NCBI GenBank assembly: GCA_000697335.1
Contig: JNEM01014478.1
Span: 1-18,828 of the forward strand
Reading direction: 5' to 3'
DNA: 18,828 nucleotides
Source of the DNA: Conidiobolus incongruus B7586
Lineage: Eukaryota; Entomophthoromycota; Entomophthoromycetes; Entomophthorales; Conidiobolaceae
This document shows, piece by piece, positions 1 through 10,160 of the stretch (position 1 is its first letter; every line of letters starts with the position of its first letter). The position numbers and the translations under genes were made by a program. Below the pieces are notes generated by a model, which made no database searches, was not told the origin of the DNA, and worked only from the letters and a program-made list of their open reading frames with translations.

Positions 1-2033
1 ATATTAAAATAAAAGCCTTTTAATAATTATTAATTAGTTTAACCATAATTAAATTAAATAACTAATTTTAAAAAATTACTTTTTTAATCAAAAAAATTAT
101 TAAATATATATACATAATTTAAAATTATTTATTTCTTATTTACTTTGTATATTTTTTTTATTTATATTTAATAATAAATATAAAAAATCAGAAATTAAAA
201 GATTCCCTATTTTTTTTATTCTATGGTAAAACCTTTAAAATCTCAATTTTTCTCAAAAAAAGTTATAACTACAATATAAAGCTAAGAATAAGAAATAAAT
301 ATAAATTGCTAATAATAATTGATATTTATATATTATTTTATTCAAATTATAAGTATATTTTATATATTATTTATATTTATTTATTAATAGTTATTTGAAT
401 ATTTTATTATTTTATCAAGAAATACAGTTTAAGAATTAGTGATATAGATAATATTATATATTTATTAAAAATCTATGAATTTATATATTGATAAGTATCT
501 TAAACTTTGTAATAATAAATTTGATTTGTAAAGAGAAAAATATTTTTGATTAAACTTCATATATCTTTTTCTTCAATATAATTAATAATCTAATTTATTA
601 TTTTCATTAATCATTATTTCACTTATTAAGAATAATACTAATTGAATGATTTATTTTTTCTAATTAATATTTTTATTATCTGAAATTATCCAAAATTACT
701 CTTAAATATTACATTTTATTAGAATTCAACTTATTCTTCATTATTAACTCAATTTTTCCATTGCATGGAAATCAATATTATCTTTTAAGGTTACCATTAT
801 ATTTATTTATAATTAGATCAAGAAGACAATAAAGAAATAGCTATATGATAATATCATTCCTGTAATTTACTTGTATAGCATATGCTTATATTAAAATTTG
901 TAATATTATGAAATAAATGTGTTAATATAACTAATGGATTTTTAAAACAATATTTCAAAATTTATATTACTGATAAAAATTTTAATGGCATGAATTATAT
1001 TTTTATACTACGTTGATTAAATTAATAATTATATTGATTTGGTGGGGTACACCATATCCTGACCCTAGATGTATCTTCTAATATACTTCAAAATCAATAT
1101 TTATTATTCTATACTTTGATTAATAAAGAACTATTCCAAGCATAATAAGTGCAATATTAAAGTTGTATTTAAAAAAATTATTTTTATAAGTAGATAATCA
1201 TTGGTTTATTTTAGGGGTCATATATATTATATAATTTATATGTATTCCTGAATAAACTCCTTTTATGCAATCTAATATGATATTATTCTGTATTCATTCC
1301 ATAGATTAAATAATATATTACAATTATACTTTCAAATATTAAACATAATATACTAATTTATCAAACTCAATTTGATATAACATTTTTAACAACTAACTAG
1401 AAATTACAATTTTACATCGTTGAATGTTTGAAATTGTAATTAAAATGTAACAATGGATAGTGTGATTATTTGTCTAGTATAAAATTGTTTTAATTTCAGG
1501 TGTAAATATTTTTTGATTTATATCATTTACATTGAAGGGAATAAAGATATCAAATAATATAACATGAACTTTGAATTTCCAAATTAACAAATTTTAAGAT
1601 GTACAAAAAGAGATCAAGTAATGTGGTACCAGATCAGCCTAGTTAATAGTATTGTACAATATATTAAAATAATTATGATTATAAACACTAAATTTATTGA
1701 ATCTGAAAATTCAAGCAACATTTTAATTATAACAATGCTTATTGCAAATATTAAATCATCTGAGTTTAATCCCATAACATTTATGATCAAAGGTAAATGA
1801 AAATAAATAGCCATAAACGGTCATTGCACAAGACAAAAGATAAAGTACCATCCTCTCTTTTAATTTATAGTATATTTTACTCATTCAAACCCATTTGATT
1901 ACTCAAAATAGTCTAATTTATCTACTTTAATCCTTTAATTATATTTATAATAGATTAATTGAATTTCAATTTTGATCACAGTATTTAACAACAAATTCAA
2001 TCACAACATTGTAAATAATATTTTATTTTCAGT
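1..2033. other. AT-rich upstream spacer, no gene recognised
   Basis: I see no credible gene here on either strand. The sequence is dominated by A/T runs, and the longest open stretches are short, low-complexity and hydrophobic by composition only. One less AT-rich patch stands out at about 1037-1075, including a 4-bp hairpin (GGTG 1041-1044, loop GGGTA, CACC 1050-1053). The last few hundred bases should hold the promoter and 5' UTR of the downstream kinase gene, but no specific promoter element can be told apart from background A/T in this context. Confidence 0.6.
2021..2032 (+). promoter_or_regulatory. possible 3' splice acceptor of a 5'-UTR intron
   Basis: A pyrimidine-rich tract ending in TTTTCAG stops one base before the ATG at 2034. 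This is the normal look of a fungal intron acceptor. An in-frame TAA lies six codons upstream of the ATG, so the frame does not simply continue leftwards. A leader intron, or a tiny upstream exon, could end here. No matching donor was convincing (the GTAAAT at about 2010 is far too close), so in such AT-rich DNA this may be chance. Confidence 0.25.
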
Positions 2034-3773
2034 ATGTTAAAATTACTAAATTTAAATAGAAGCTGTTTAAAATTAAATCATTTAAAATTTTCAAATTTCA
2101 ATAGAATACAAAAACACTATTTTAACAAACAAAATTACCGCTACAATTCTTCTTCCACATCTACATCCAGTTTAGAACAAAAATGGAAAGCTGAGCGTTT
2201 AGCTTACTTGGCTTTAGTTTCAGGTTTAGGCTATGGTGCTTATCACTATCGTAGTGATATAAGATTCTATTCTCTTGCTGTTATGCGCAGTACACTCGCT
2301 GCATTTTATGGTGTAGTGGCTGTAGTAGATTACAAGCTTTTTTACCCACCTGAAGACCCTCCTAATGCCACCCCCGAAGAGCTTAAGCTACTTCAACGTC
2401 AACGTGCAGTTGTTGATTTAAGAAATGCTCAAAGAGTCCTTAAAGTCTTTCAATTTAACGGCGGGGTATATATTAAATTTGGTCAACATATCAGTGCTCT
2501 AGGATACTGTCTTCCAACTGAGTGGACGGAAACTATGAGACCACTTCATGACCGCTGTCCATATACCGATGTAGAAGATATTGACAATATGTTCCAATTA
2601 GATTTGGGAAAATCAATTAATGATCTGTTCTCCGAATTCAACCCAGAACCCATCGGAGTAGCATCATTAGCGCAGGTACACGTTGGAAAACTTAGGAGCA
2701 ATGGTAAGAAAGTTGCTGTAAAGATCCAACATCCAGAATTACAACGTTTCGCAAAACTTGATATTTCGACAGTAACTCTAATTGTTAAATTCATTAAATG
2801 GGCGGCTCCTCGTTTTCAATTCGATTGGTTAGCACACGAGATGGCGACTAACCTACCTATTGAATTGGATTTCAGATGTGAAGGAGAAAATGCAATGAAA
2901 ACTAAAAAGAACTTTGAGCCATATCCCGATATTCCTCTAGTAATTCCTGAAGTATACTGGTCCCACCGCAGAGTTCTCTGTATGGAATTCATTGAAGGTG
3001 CTAAAACTGATAATCAAGAATATTTAAAGAAACATGGAATTAATCCTGACAAGGTCGCTCATCAGATTACTAGGATTTTTTCTCAAATGATATACCGAGA
3101 TGGTTGGGTTCATTGCGATGCTCACCCAGGCAACATGCTCATTCGTGCCAACCCCAATCGCCCTAATATGCCCTTCGATATTGTCCTACTTGATCATGGT
3201 CTTTACCAGACATTAACACCAGAATTTAGAATTCAATATGCTCGTTTATGGACGTCAATTATTAATCAAAAACCTGATGATATTAAAAAATATAGTATCC
3301 AGCTTGGAGGAAGTGAAAGTGCTTACCAAATCATTGCATGTATTTTGACAGGAAGAAGCTGGGACGCCATTGCTCAAAAAGGTACTCTAGACATACCTCA
3401 AACTGATGAAGAGCGTAGACAAATTAGTGTCTCATTATTTTATCTTCTTCCCGACATCGCTACACTTCTTTCTAATATTCCTAGAGAATTATTGTTTTGT
3501 TTCAAAACACAAGATCTTCTCAGACTATGCGCCCAAGATCTAGGAGCACATCAGTCTCAAATGTCTCAATTAATGATAATGGCAAGGTACTGCGCAAGAA
3601 CTATATTTTATGATGAAAAATCTCGGGCAATTGAAACTTCCAAATTTTTCTTTGAAAAACTCGTTTCAGTATGGTTAGCAAGATTGCATTATTGGAATAT
3701 TGTAATCAAAATTACTCTATTCAAATGGTACTTAGATTTTAGCCAATATTTAAAGTTGATTACCAATAATTAA
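2034..3773 (+). CDS. MCP2: ABC1/ADCK-family mitochondrial atypical kinase (Mcp2/Cqd2-like)
   Basis: The 579-residue product matches the fungal Mcp2 (Cqd2)/animal ADCK1 branch of the ABC1/COQ8 atypical kinases; yeast Mcp2 is of similar length. Known members act at the mitochondrial inner membrane in coenzyme Q distribution and phospholipid homeostasis. Seen here: an N-terminus (1-45) rich in K, R, N and S with no acidic residue, a typical mitochondrial presequence; two short hydrophobic stretches (about 56-72 and 82-98); the family KxGQ motif as KFGQ at 148-151; the alanine-rich loop GVASLAQVH at 208-216; the VAVK lysine K230; acidic ELDF at 278-281; the catalytic loop HCDAHPGN at 360-367; and the metal-binding LLDHGLYQ at 385-392 in place of DFG. 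Catalytic D362, N367 and D387 are present. There is no intron and the gene ends in TAA. The ATG at 2034 is chosen because it begins the presequence and an in-frame stop lies just upstream. An AATAAA lies at 3806-3811, 32 bases past the stop. One oddity is Ala363, where relatives usually have Pro (HxDPHPGN). Confidence 0.95.
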   Translation: MLKLLNLNRSCLKLNHLKFSNFNRIQKHYFNKQNYRYNSSSTSTSSLEQKWKAERLAYLALVSGLGYGAYHYRSDIRFYSLAVMRSTLAAFYGVVAVVDYKLFYPPEDPPNATPEELKLLQRQRAVVDLRNAQRVLKVFQFNGGVYIKFGQHISALGYCLPTEWTETMRPLHDRCPYTDVEDIDNMFQLDLGKSINDLFSEFNPEPIGVASLAQVHVGKLRSNGKKVAVKIQHPELQRFAKLDISTVTLIVKFIKWAAPRFQFDWLAHEMATNLPIELDFRCEGENAMKTKKNFEPYPDIPLVIPEVYWSHRRVLCMEFIEGAKTDNQEYLKKHGINPDKVAHQITRIFSQMIYRDGWVHCDAHPGNMLIRANPNRPNMPFDIVLLDHGLYQTLTPEFRIQYARLWTSIINQKPDDIKKYSIQLGGSESAYQIIACILTGRSWDAIAQKGTLDIPQTDEERRQISVSLFYLLPDIATLLSNIPRELLFCFKTQDLLRLCAQDLGAHQSQMSQLMIMARYCARTIFYDEKSRAIETSKFFFEKLVSVWLARLHYWNIVIKITLFKWYLDFSQYLKLITNN

Positions 3774-5990
3774 TTGTTTAAATTATTATTATATAATATC
3801 ATATAAATAAATTAAAAAAATCGATCTGTTTTCTCTTTATTATTGAGATTTTCTAATTTGATCAGGTTTTACATTATGACCATGATTAGCGCAAAGTCTA
3901 ACGAACACAGCGTTATGATTCGAAAATGGCTATGCTGGAATGAATTCGGTACCAGGGAATGTATTCCAAGTGATTTGAATGTAAATCCATAAAATCAAAT
4001 TGGAATATTTCCATTAAAACACTCAAATGAAAAGTAAATCAAAATTTTACCTTAAAATCGAATAATATCCTGTTTCTATAAATAAGGATGGAGTAGAAAA
4101 GAAGTACTAGGAATAGAACTGAAAGAATAAATTTCTTGAGAATGTGATTCCAAACAAATTAGAAATGGCTAGAATTTTTATGAAAATTAACTAAAGGTTC
4201 GCTAAATATTCAAATCTATTAAAAACTAACGGTATAAGTTTATCTCGGATAAGCTCTACCCACCTTGTTATCAAAAATCCAATCCAAATGATCAAATGGT
4301 AGAGGAGTAAAAGCTTGGCAGATGAGTCTGAGGAGACGGTAGGCCTAGATATCATTTTTCAATTAACAATTCATTCATAGTCAAATTTTCTCGAGGATTC
4401 AAATGATTTCGATAAATATTCTTAGTGTAATGTAGCTAAAAATGAGAATCCAATCATGATCTATTTAAATAGATTAACATTCAATAAATGCAATAATATT
4501 AGTGTTAAATAAAAAGTACCTGAATAATAGTAATCAGAAAAATGTGAATTAAAGTGCTGATAAATCCCAAATCGTTAAATGTGATATACAAATAATATGG
4601 TAAAAAACAATTCATTTTTATAGTTAATCCAATACAAAAAATTATCAAAAATGATTTAAAATTCAAAATATATTTAATATAACCATTAAATGCCTGCAGA
4701 ATATTATTAATAAATAATAACTAGATTCAAATAATAAATGTATAGAAATTAATATAAATATAATTGCTAATCAAACATTAAATAATTTTAGGCAAAAACA
4801 CTATTAAGTTTTAACTGACATAAGAAGATCGAAAGTTAAGCAGATAACTAAAATTCGCATCTATCAATATACTTTATAATATTAATAAGTGATAAAATAG
4901 ATTATTTATCTTCAATTTTTTTATATAAACAAAAAAGAGTTAATAGATTAAAATTGATTTGATCGGATGATATGACTATTATACATTAAAATTGTATAAA
5001 AAGCAATAGATATATAGCAGGCTAGTTGAATATCAATAAATTTTAGTATTGGTTAATTAAAATATATTATCTATTCGATTTAATTTTATTAATGGTCCAG
5101 TTTTACCTTTTTGTTTTAATTTAATTCAGCACCTAAAATCCTTCAATTCGATTCGTAATAGTTTTTCAATTTATTTGAGCATCGAAAGTAATAAAAATTA
5201 TAATTTAGAAATTAATATGGAACTGTTACTTACCAGGTGCTATATAAACAATCAATAGAATTAAAATGGCTTCGAATAGTTATAAAGAATAGAGTAAAAG
5301 AGAGAATTCTTGTGATTTGAGCTGAAGCCAAGCCTAATTTGCAATTGGATATTGAGTTCTCAATTTTTGTAAAGCATTTGATGCAACTTTATTGAAATTT
5401 TCATAAGATTTCGGTAGATTTAATCGCTTTATTCTAGTCGCCTTTATCGAATATTAATACAATATAATACTTTTGATAATGAATATAAGATAAATTTGAA
5501 TTTATTAAGGTGACTTGAATTATTTGTTTAAACTTGCAAGTTCTGTAGCACTCAAGAATACATTCCATAATAGATGTAACCACTTCAACCTTAGTATAAA
5601 CACCAAATCAATATATATGTGATTGAGTTGAATCCAAAGAATCCTGTGTGTTCATTAGGAGCTGAACAAGAAAGACATCAGTTAGATTCGCATATAGCAC
5701 AACGTAGAGAGTGAAACCAAGATTGAGATATTGACAGTATTCAGAAAAAGAGTAGTAATGAACTATAATAAAGTGAAACGGGTCAAAATAGACTATGTTA
5801 TTTAATATTTCAGACCAGCTCTTAGCAGTACAAGATCCTTCGAAACGCCCATGATAGTTATGCCCTTAAATATTAATCTTCACACCTGCTGACAGATCAT
5901 TCTAAAGAGAAACACTACTTCTCATTATGAATTATTTTGATCAAAAATGAATTATCAGTGAAGAAAGAAAGAAAGAAATGGCAAATTATT
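3774..5990. other. less AT-rich spacer, no gene recognised
   Basis: This stretch has visibly more G/C and more ordinary dinucleotide content than the DNA on either side, especially at 3850-4450 and 5100-5950. It contains no long reading frame. Short stop-free windows exist, for example minus 4042-4158 (39 codons, strongly hydrophobic centre with flanking basic residues), minus 5611-5865 (85 codons, no start) and plus 3876-3992 (38 codons from ATG). None resembles a protein family I know. A minus-strand CACCTG/GTAAGT donor-like site lies at about 5239-5228. I found no tRNA, 5S or snRNA signature. It may be ordinary spacer, a decayed gene or a non-coding RNA locus. Confidence 0.5.
5963..5978. 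repeat. (GAAA)4 microsatellite
   Basis: There are four perfect tandem copies of GAAA at the right edge of the less AT-rich spacer, just before composition switches to extreme A/T. It is a short simple repeat with no function implied. Confidence 0.8.
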
Positions 5991-6867
5991 TAATTTCTGT
6001 TTTTTCAATTAAATTATTAGTTTTGAATAATATCTAAAATCTATATAAGAATTATTTTTTTCAGTATATATAATTACTTCTTCATAAAATATTTATATTT
6101 ATATATTTATTGTTGAATTTTAATTAAGTTTAAACCAAAGTCTTTATTTTATTATTATTAAACCTCCATTACAGATTTTTTAACATTATTCAAGGTTTGT
6201 AAACAGTTTACAAAAATAAGATTTATTTAAAATTACCTTTATTACAAAATTTTTTATTTTAAAGTTAAAAAAATTATTATTATTAAAAATTTATTAAAAT
6301 TGAAATAATTAATTTTTATTAATAATCTTTCTTTTTTAAATAAATTAAAAAATTAAATTAAAGGATATTTCTATATTAGAATTATATTATTATTAGGGTA
6401 ATTAAGTATTAAATATTTCAATATTATATATATATTAAAGTGTATCATTAGTTTAATTAATTAAGATTTGAATTATATAATTTATAATTTAATAAAAATA
6501 TTAAACAAATTAAAATAGTTATAATTAAATAAAACTTATCAAAATATAATTAGAATAAAAGTTATTATATTATATTATAAAGATTAATAGGTTATAAACT
6601 CTTTACATGATGTTTATTCCAGTACAAAACAAAATAAAAATAAAAAAATTTTTGTATAAAATACTAAAAGTAAATATTAATTATTATAATATATTATAAT
6701 AAATTATATTATTTGATAAAAAACTATTTATTAATTTTTAAACTTTATTAAAAACATAGTATAATCTTTTAAGCATAATAAAAATATTAATTTATCTATA
6801 TTTATATATTATTATTAAATATTATTTTTAATTTTGATTTTAAAATTTTATTATTATATAATTTATA
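5991..6867. other. extremely AT-rich flank left of the retroelement
   Basis: Runs of A and T dominate, with only scattered G/C. No gene, RNA or clear repeat is visible, and open stretches here are products of base composition. Unlike the neighbouring element, CA and TG dinucleotides still occur here (for example around 6190-6220 and 6605-6635). The compositional change at 6868 is therefore partly a change in dinucleotide pattern and not only in A/T content. A target-site duplication with the far side of the element could not be identified, because the flanking bases are too simple. Confidence 0.6.
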
Positions 6868-7273
6868 TATTATATTTATAAGTGTAGTGGTAGTTAAACT
6901 AATATAGTGTAAAGGAAGATTTAATATAAAAGTAGTATATGTAAAACATAGTAATATAATGTAGCTGTAGTGTACAAGTGTAAACAAAGTTTAATTAAGC
7001 TTTAAACTAAAATGAGTCACTGATATATTAAGATTTATATTAGGTAGTATTAATATCCTATAATATTAATAAAATATAATCTCAATTTTAGAATTAGTGT
7101 AAAAGTAAAAATAGTAAGAATTAAGAAGAAAAAGAGGAATTTAATATATTAGATAATTTAATGTTATTTATACAATTAATTTAACTATATAAATATAAAT
7201 TAATTATATAATTTATAGTTAATTAGATTATATGAAAGTATATATAAGAATTTAAAAAATTAGTCTCTTAATA
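6868..7273 (-). repeat. left LTR (3' LTR of the element)
   Basis: It aligns along its whole length with 12172-12571. In element orientation it is the downstream LTR, lying beside the purine tract. The outer boundary is placed by aligning it with the better-kept end of the right copy, so it may be off by a few bases. A 68-bp block at 6981-7048 is identical to the other LTR. Confidence 0.85.
6981..7048. promoter_or_regulatory. invariant LTR core with Gcn4/AP-1-type site and hairpin (left copy)
   Basis: This block is base-for-base identical to 12284-12351 although the rest of the LTR pair differs often. It holds an inverted repeat, AGTTTAA (6988-6994) and TTAAACT (7002-7008) with a 7-base loop, followed by TGAGTCA (7013-7019), the palindromic consensus of bZIP factors such as Gcn4/AP-1. 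Similar sites occur in promoters of yeast Ty elements. Its use here as an enhancer is inferred. Confidence 0.45.
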
Positions 7274-7480
7274 CTTCTTTAGCAAATTTCTTAGAAAAGA
7301 CATACTCCTTAAATTTTTACAAATAGGTATAATAAGCTAAAGTATTCTTAATATTTTCTAGAGGTTCTTATATAGCTTCTTTAATAAGATAACCCATCTA
7401 TTTTACATAAAAATAAAATTTATTCCTAATAGATTTAGATTTAATTATATAATTAATATAGTATTCTTTTTCTCTAACTT
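7274..7480 (-). pseudogene. chromodomain remnant at the integrase C-terminus
   Basis: On the minus strand this stretch resembles a chromodomain: an aromatic and basic strand-forming start, then a block like the family's K-W-x-G-Y core, then a W-E-P-x-x-N-like segment. It ends directly at the polypurine tract and left LTR, which is where chromoviruses carry this domain. In living elements the domain steers integration to marked chromatin. This copy is decayed. Confidence 0.65.
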
Positions 7481-7560
7481 AATTAATAATTAGATCTAGT
7501 TTTAAGGTTTTTAATCAATTAAAAAAAGTGTCAAAATCTTCAAAATATGGTTTAATTTTA

Positions 7561-7606
7561 ATTATATAAAGTGTATATAAGAATTTAGAGAACTAGTCTC
7601 TTAACA
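7561..7606 (-). repeat. internal copy of the LTR terminus
   Basis: This 46-bp segment closely matches the last 46-47 bases of both LTRs (compare the right LTR up to 12571), ending in the same CTCTTAACA. It lies inside the element between the integrase and chromodomain remnants. The match stops abruptly on the left, and no second LTR body is attached. It may be a fragment of another insertion, a template-switch duplication, or an old internal repeat. Confidence 0.75.
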
Positions 7607-8069
7607 AATTCTAAAGTAATATTTTCAAAATTTAAATCAATAAATTAAATTTTATAGGGATTATAATATAATGGTAAATATTTAAGATTTAAGTTAAATT
7701 TAAATAAGATAAGTTTAAAGGTAAATTATTCTAAGTATATAAACATTTTAATTTTATATTTAAGAGGATTTTTAAATAACTTTAAATATTATTATTCTAT
7801 AATCTTTTAATTTTTTTAAGTTAAATTTAATAAGGGAATTAATATATTTGATATTAAATTAAAATTCAACAATCTTTAAAAGTAAGTTAATTTAAAGTTT
7901 TAGAGTAATTATTAAGTTAAGATATTTATTATAATTAATGAAATAATAGTTAAAACTTGTTGATTTATTGATAAATGTGTTGAATAAATATTAGAGTTAA
8001 TAGATATAGGTATTTTAATTTAATTGATTAGTGTTAATATAAGCTTTAATTATTTATTTTAAAGTTTTA

Positions 8070-8500
8070 ATAGTTTTTTCAACAATTTTATTAGTTTAGT
8101 AATAATTAATAATAGATATAGCTAGGTTAATCTTAAAAAAAAGATAATAACTTCTAAAATTAAAAGTTGAATTATATATCTTTATCAAATACAATAGTTT
8201 GTAGAATTTTATAGTAGGTAAAAATATTAAAGAATAACAATTGTGTAATATCTTTAGCTATAAAAATTTTGAAACAAAGAATAAAATAAACATATTTAGA
8301 AAATAAATTAATTATAATTAGTAAGTTATTATAATTATTTTTTGATTTAAGAATTTCTATGAAATCAAGTTGGATTTATTATTAAATTTTATTAGGGACT
8401 TATAAAAGAATAAGTTTTTTATATTTTAGTTAAGTATTATATTTAATTCTTTAACATATATCACAGGTATTAGTGTATTTCTAAACTAATTTAACTAGGG
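8070..8500 (-). pseudogene. retroviral-type integrase remnant (zinc finger and catalytic core)
   Basis: Reading leftwards on the minus strand, about 8500-8450 resembles the C-x-x-C half of the integrase zinc finger (T-C-D-x-C context). About 8380 resembles the first-aspartate strand, then comes a long I/L-rich stretch like the L-x-x-x-x-D-R-F-S-K segment. About 8205-8175 resembles the second-aspartate I-V-x-D-x-D region, and about 8110-8078 the T-N-G-x-x-E-R-x-N-Q segment. Order and spacing fit Ty3/Gypsy integrases. The stretch from 7607 to 8070 should be the less conserved C-terminal part. It is a decayed fossil. Confidence 0.75.
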
Positions 8501-8859
8501 AAAGTTAGTAATACTTTGTTTTAATTCTCTTAACAATCTTTAACTAGTTTTAATGTCCTTTAATAAGTAAGTTATAACATTCATTAAATATTGTTTATTA
8601 AATCTTAAGAATGTTGGGAATATATAAACAATTATTATAATATAGTAAGTTATTGATAATTTTAAATCTTTTAACATATTTAATTAGTTTTTTAATAGTT
8701 TAAAGAGTTTTTTTAACTAAAATAAAGAAATTATTATTTAACAATATTTCTTAAAGTAGTTTAATAAATTTTTTATTTCCTTTATTAATAATTATTAAGT
8801 TAATATTTGCTAGATTTTAATAATTAAAATAAAAAAGTAAGTATATAAAATTTTTTAAT

Positions 8860-9160
8860 AAAGTATCTACAATATAGTTTTATTAACTTAAGAGATATTA
8901 AATAAAAAAAGATAAGCTTAGATAATTTTAATCTATTTAACTTATTATTTTAATAAATACTTTTAAGTATTTAAATAGATAATTAATTTATAATCTATAA
9001 GTGTTAAAAAAAATTGTAGGATAAAAAATATAAGTGATTTTTAATTATTTCTACTAAAGCAAAAAGTTTTTATTTATAAACTAGGTATTTTAATTCAACT
9101 GGTTTTATTTTTCTTAACTAAAATGTTATTAGTTTTAAGGTAATATTTATAAAGTTAAAC
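8860..9160 (-). pseudogene. RNase H remnant of the retroelement
   Basis: On the minus strand, about 9100-8990 resembles the Ty3/Gypsy RNase H block beginning Y-P-V-Y-x-K-E-L-x-A-L-V and running into a hydrophobic H-x-x-Y-L segment. This is followed by a T-D-H-K-x-L-like strand and the L-N-x-R segment near 8940-8900. It lies between the RT and integrase remnants, as expected. Decayed. Confidence 0.7.
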
Positions 9161-9329
9161 TCAACTTATTCTCTTTTATTTATTATTTTATCTTATAGTT
9201 ATAAGGTAAAATATAAATTAAATTCAAACTAGGTTAATTATCTACTAATTATAAAAAAACTAGAGTTAGTAAAAATAATAGTAGGTAGTTTTAAATTAAA
9301 GATAGATAAAGCAAAAATATTAATAATAT

Positions 9330-10160
9330 AGAAAATTAAAACATTTATACAGAAAATATATAGTGGGGTTTATTTAAAAAAAAAGTTTTTTTTTAAGAAA
9401 TTAATAAAAAGAGTAGTAAATTCAACAAAAGAATCAATGAAATTTTTAAAGTAATTTAATAATTTAAATATAAACATAAGTTGATTTTTATTTATAAGTA
9501 TAGTAAAAGCTTTAACACTATTAAGTTTAGTTAGATTAATATTAATTCTTTAAAAGGAAATAATATAATTATAAAAAAAAACAGAAAAAGTATTAAAGAT
9601 ATATTTTGATAATTTCAAAAGTAATTTATATTCTTGAATAATTTATAAAATTTAATTAACATGTTAAATATATTCTTCTTTAGTTTTTAAATAGATTAGG
9701 ATATTATTAAAGTATATAATAATAAAGTTATTAAAAACAAAGTTAAAAAGAGAATTGATAAATTAAATAAAAGTTACAAAGGTATTACACAATCTAAAGT
9801 TTATAACAGTAAATTTATAGTAACTTAAAAGAATATTAAAAATAATTAAAAGGATAAAATTTTCTTTAACTTTAATATTATAATATCTATTTTTAACATT
9901 TAGTTTAATAAATATAGTTAATTTAAGTAGTTTGTCTTTAATATTATATAAGTTTAATAATAAAGTTTTATCCTTAATATTTTTAAAGTTTAAAACACAA
10001 TTATTATTATATAATCTTTAACCAACATTAGTTTTTTTTATAAAGAGGATTAGAGATTTTTATAGTAAAGAAGAAAATTTAATATACTTATTTTTAAATA
10101 GTTTTTAGATTTCTTCTTTTAAAGTTTAATATTATTTAAAAGATAAATGGTAAGTAAACT
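9330..10160 (-). pseudogene. reverse transcriptase remnant of the retroelement
   Basis: Minus-strand reading from about 10140 resembles the RT start (E-x-x-x-L-K-x-E-I then a Y-I-x-x-S-x-S-P-x segment). About 10040-9960 resembles the K-K-x-x-G-x-x-R-x-x-x-D-Y-R-x-L-N region, and about 9720-9685 the hydrophobic strand-turn-strand of the YxDD active-site box. The order and spacing are those of Ty3/Gypsy RT. The fossil is beyond function. Confidence 0.8.

Noticed and set aside
1614-1814. 66-codon minus-strand ORF, strongly hydrophobic, upstream of the MCP2-like gene.
   Set aside because: I/L-rich content is expected from A/T-rich DNA. No family resemblance and no promoter or splice context.
3876-3992. 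38-codon plus-strand ORF beginning ATGACCATGATTA, which looks like the start of lacZ-alpha cloning-vector sequence, with GAATTCGGTACC nearby.
   Set aside because: The match ends after 13 bases and the rest does not follow any vector polylinker or lacZ sequence. Most likely coincidence in host spacer DNA.
4319-4339. Hammerhead-ribozyme-like string: CAGATGAGTCTGAGGAGACG resembles the CUGAUGA core plus stem II.
   Set aside because: The first core motif has a mismatch at a critical position, the following GAAA core strand is absent, and no flanking stems I and III with a cleavage triplet are visible.
6802-6987. 61-codon minus-strand ORF at the left edge of the element.
   Set aside because: It straddles the flank-LTR boundary and its I/L/Y-rich translation reflects base composition only.
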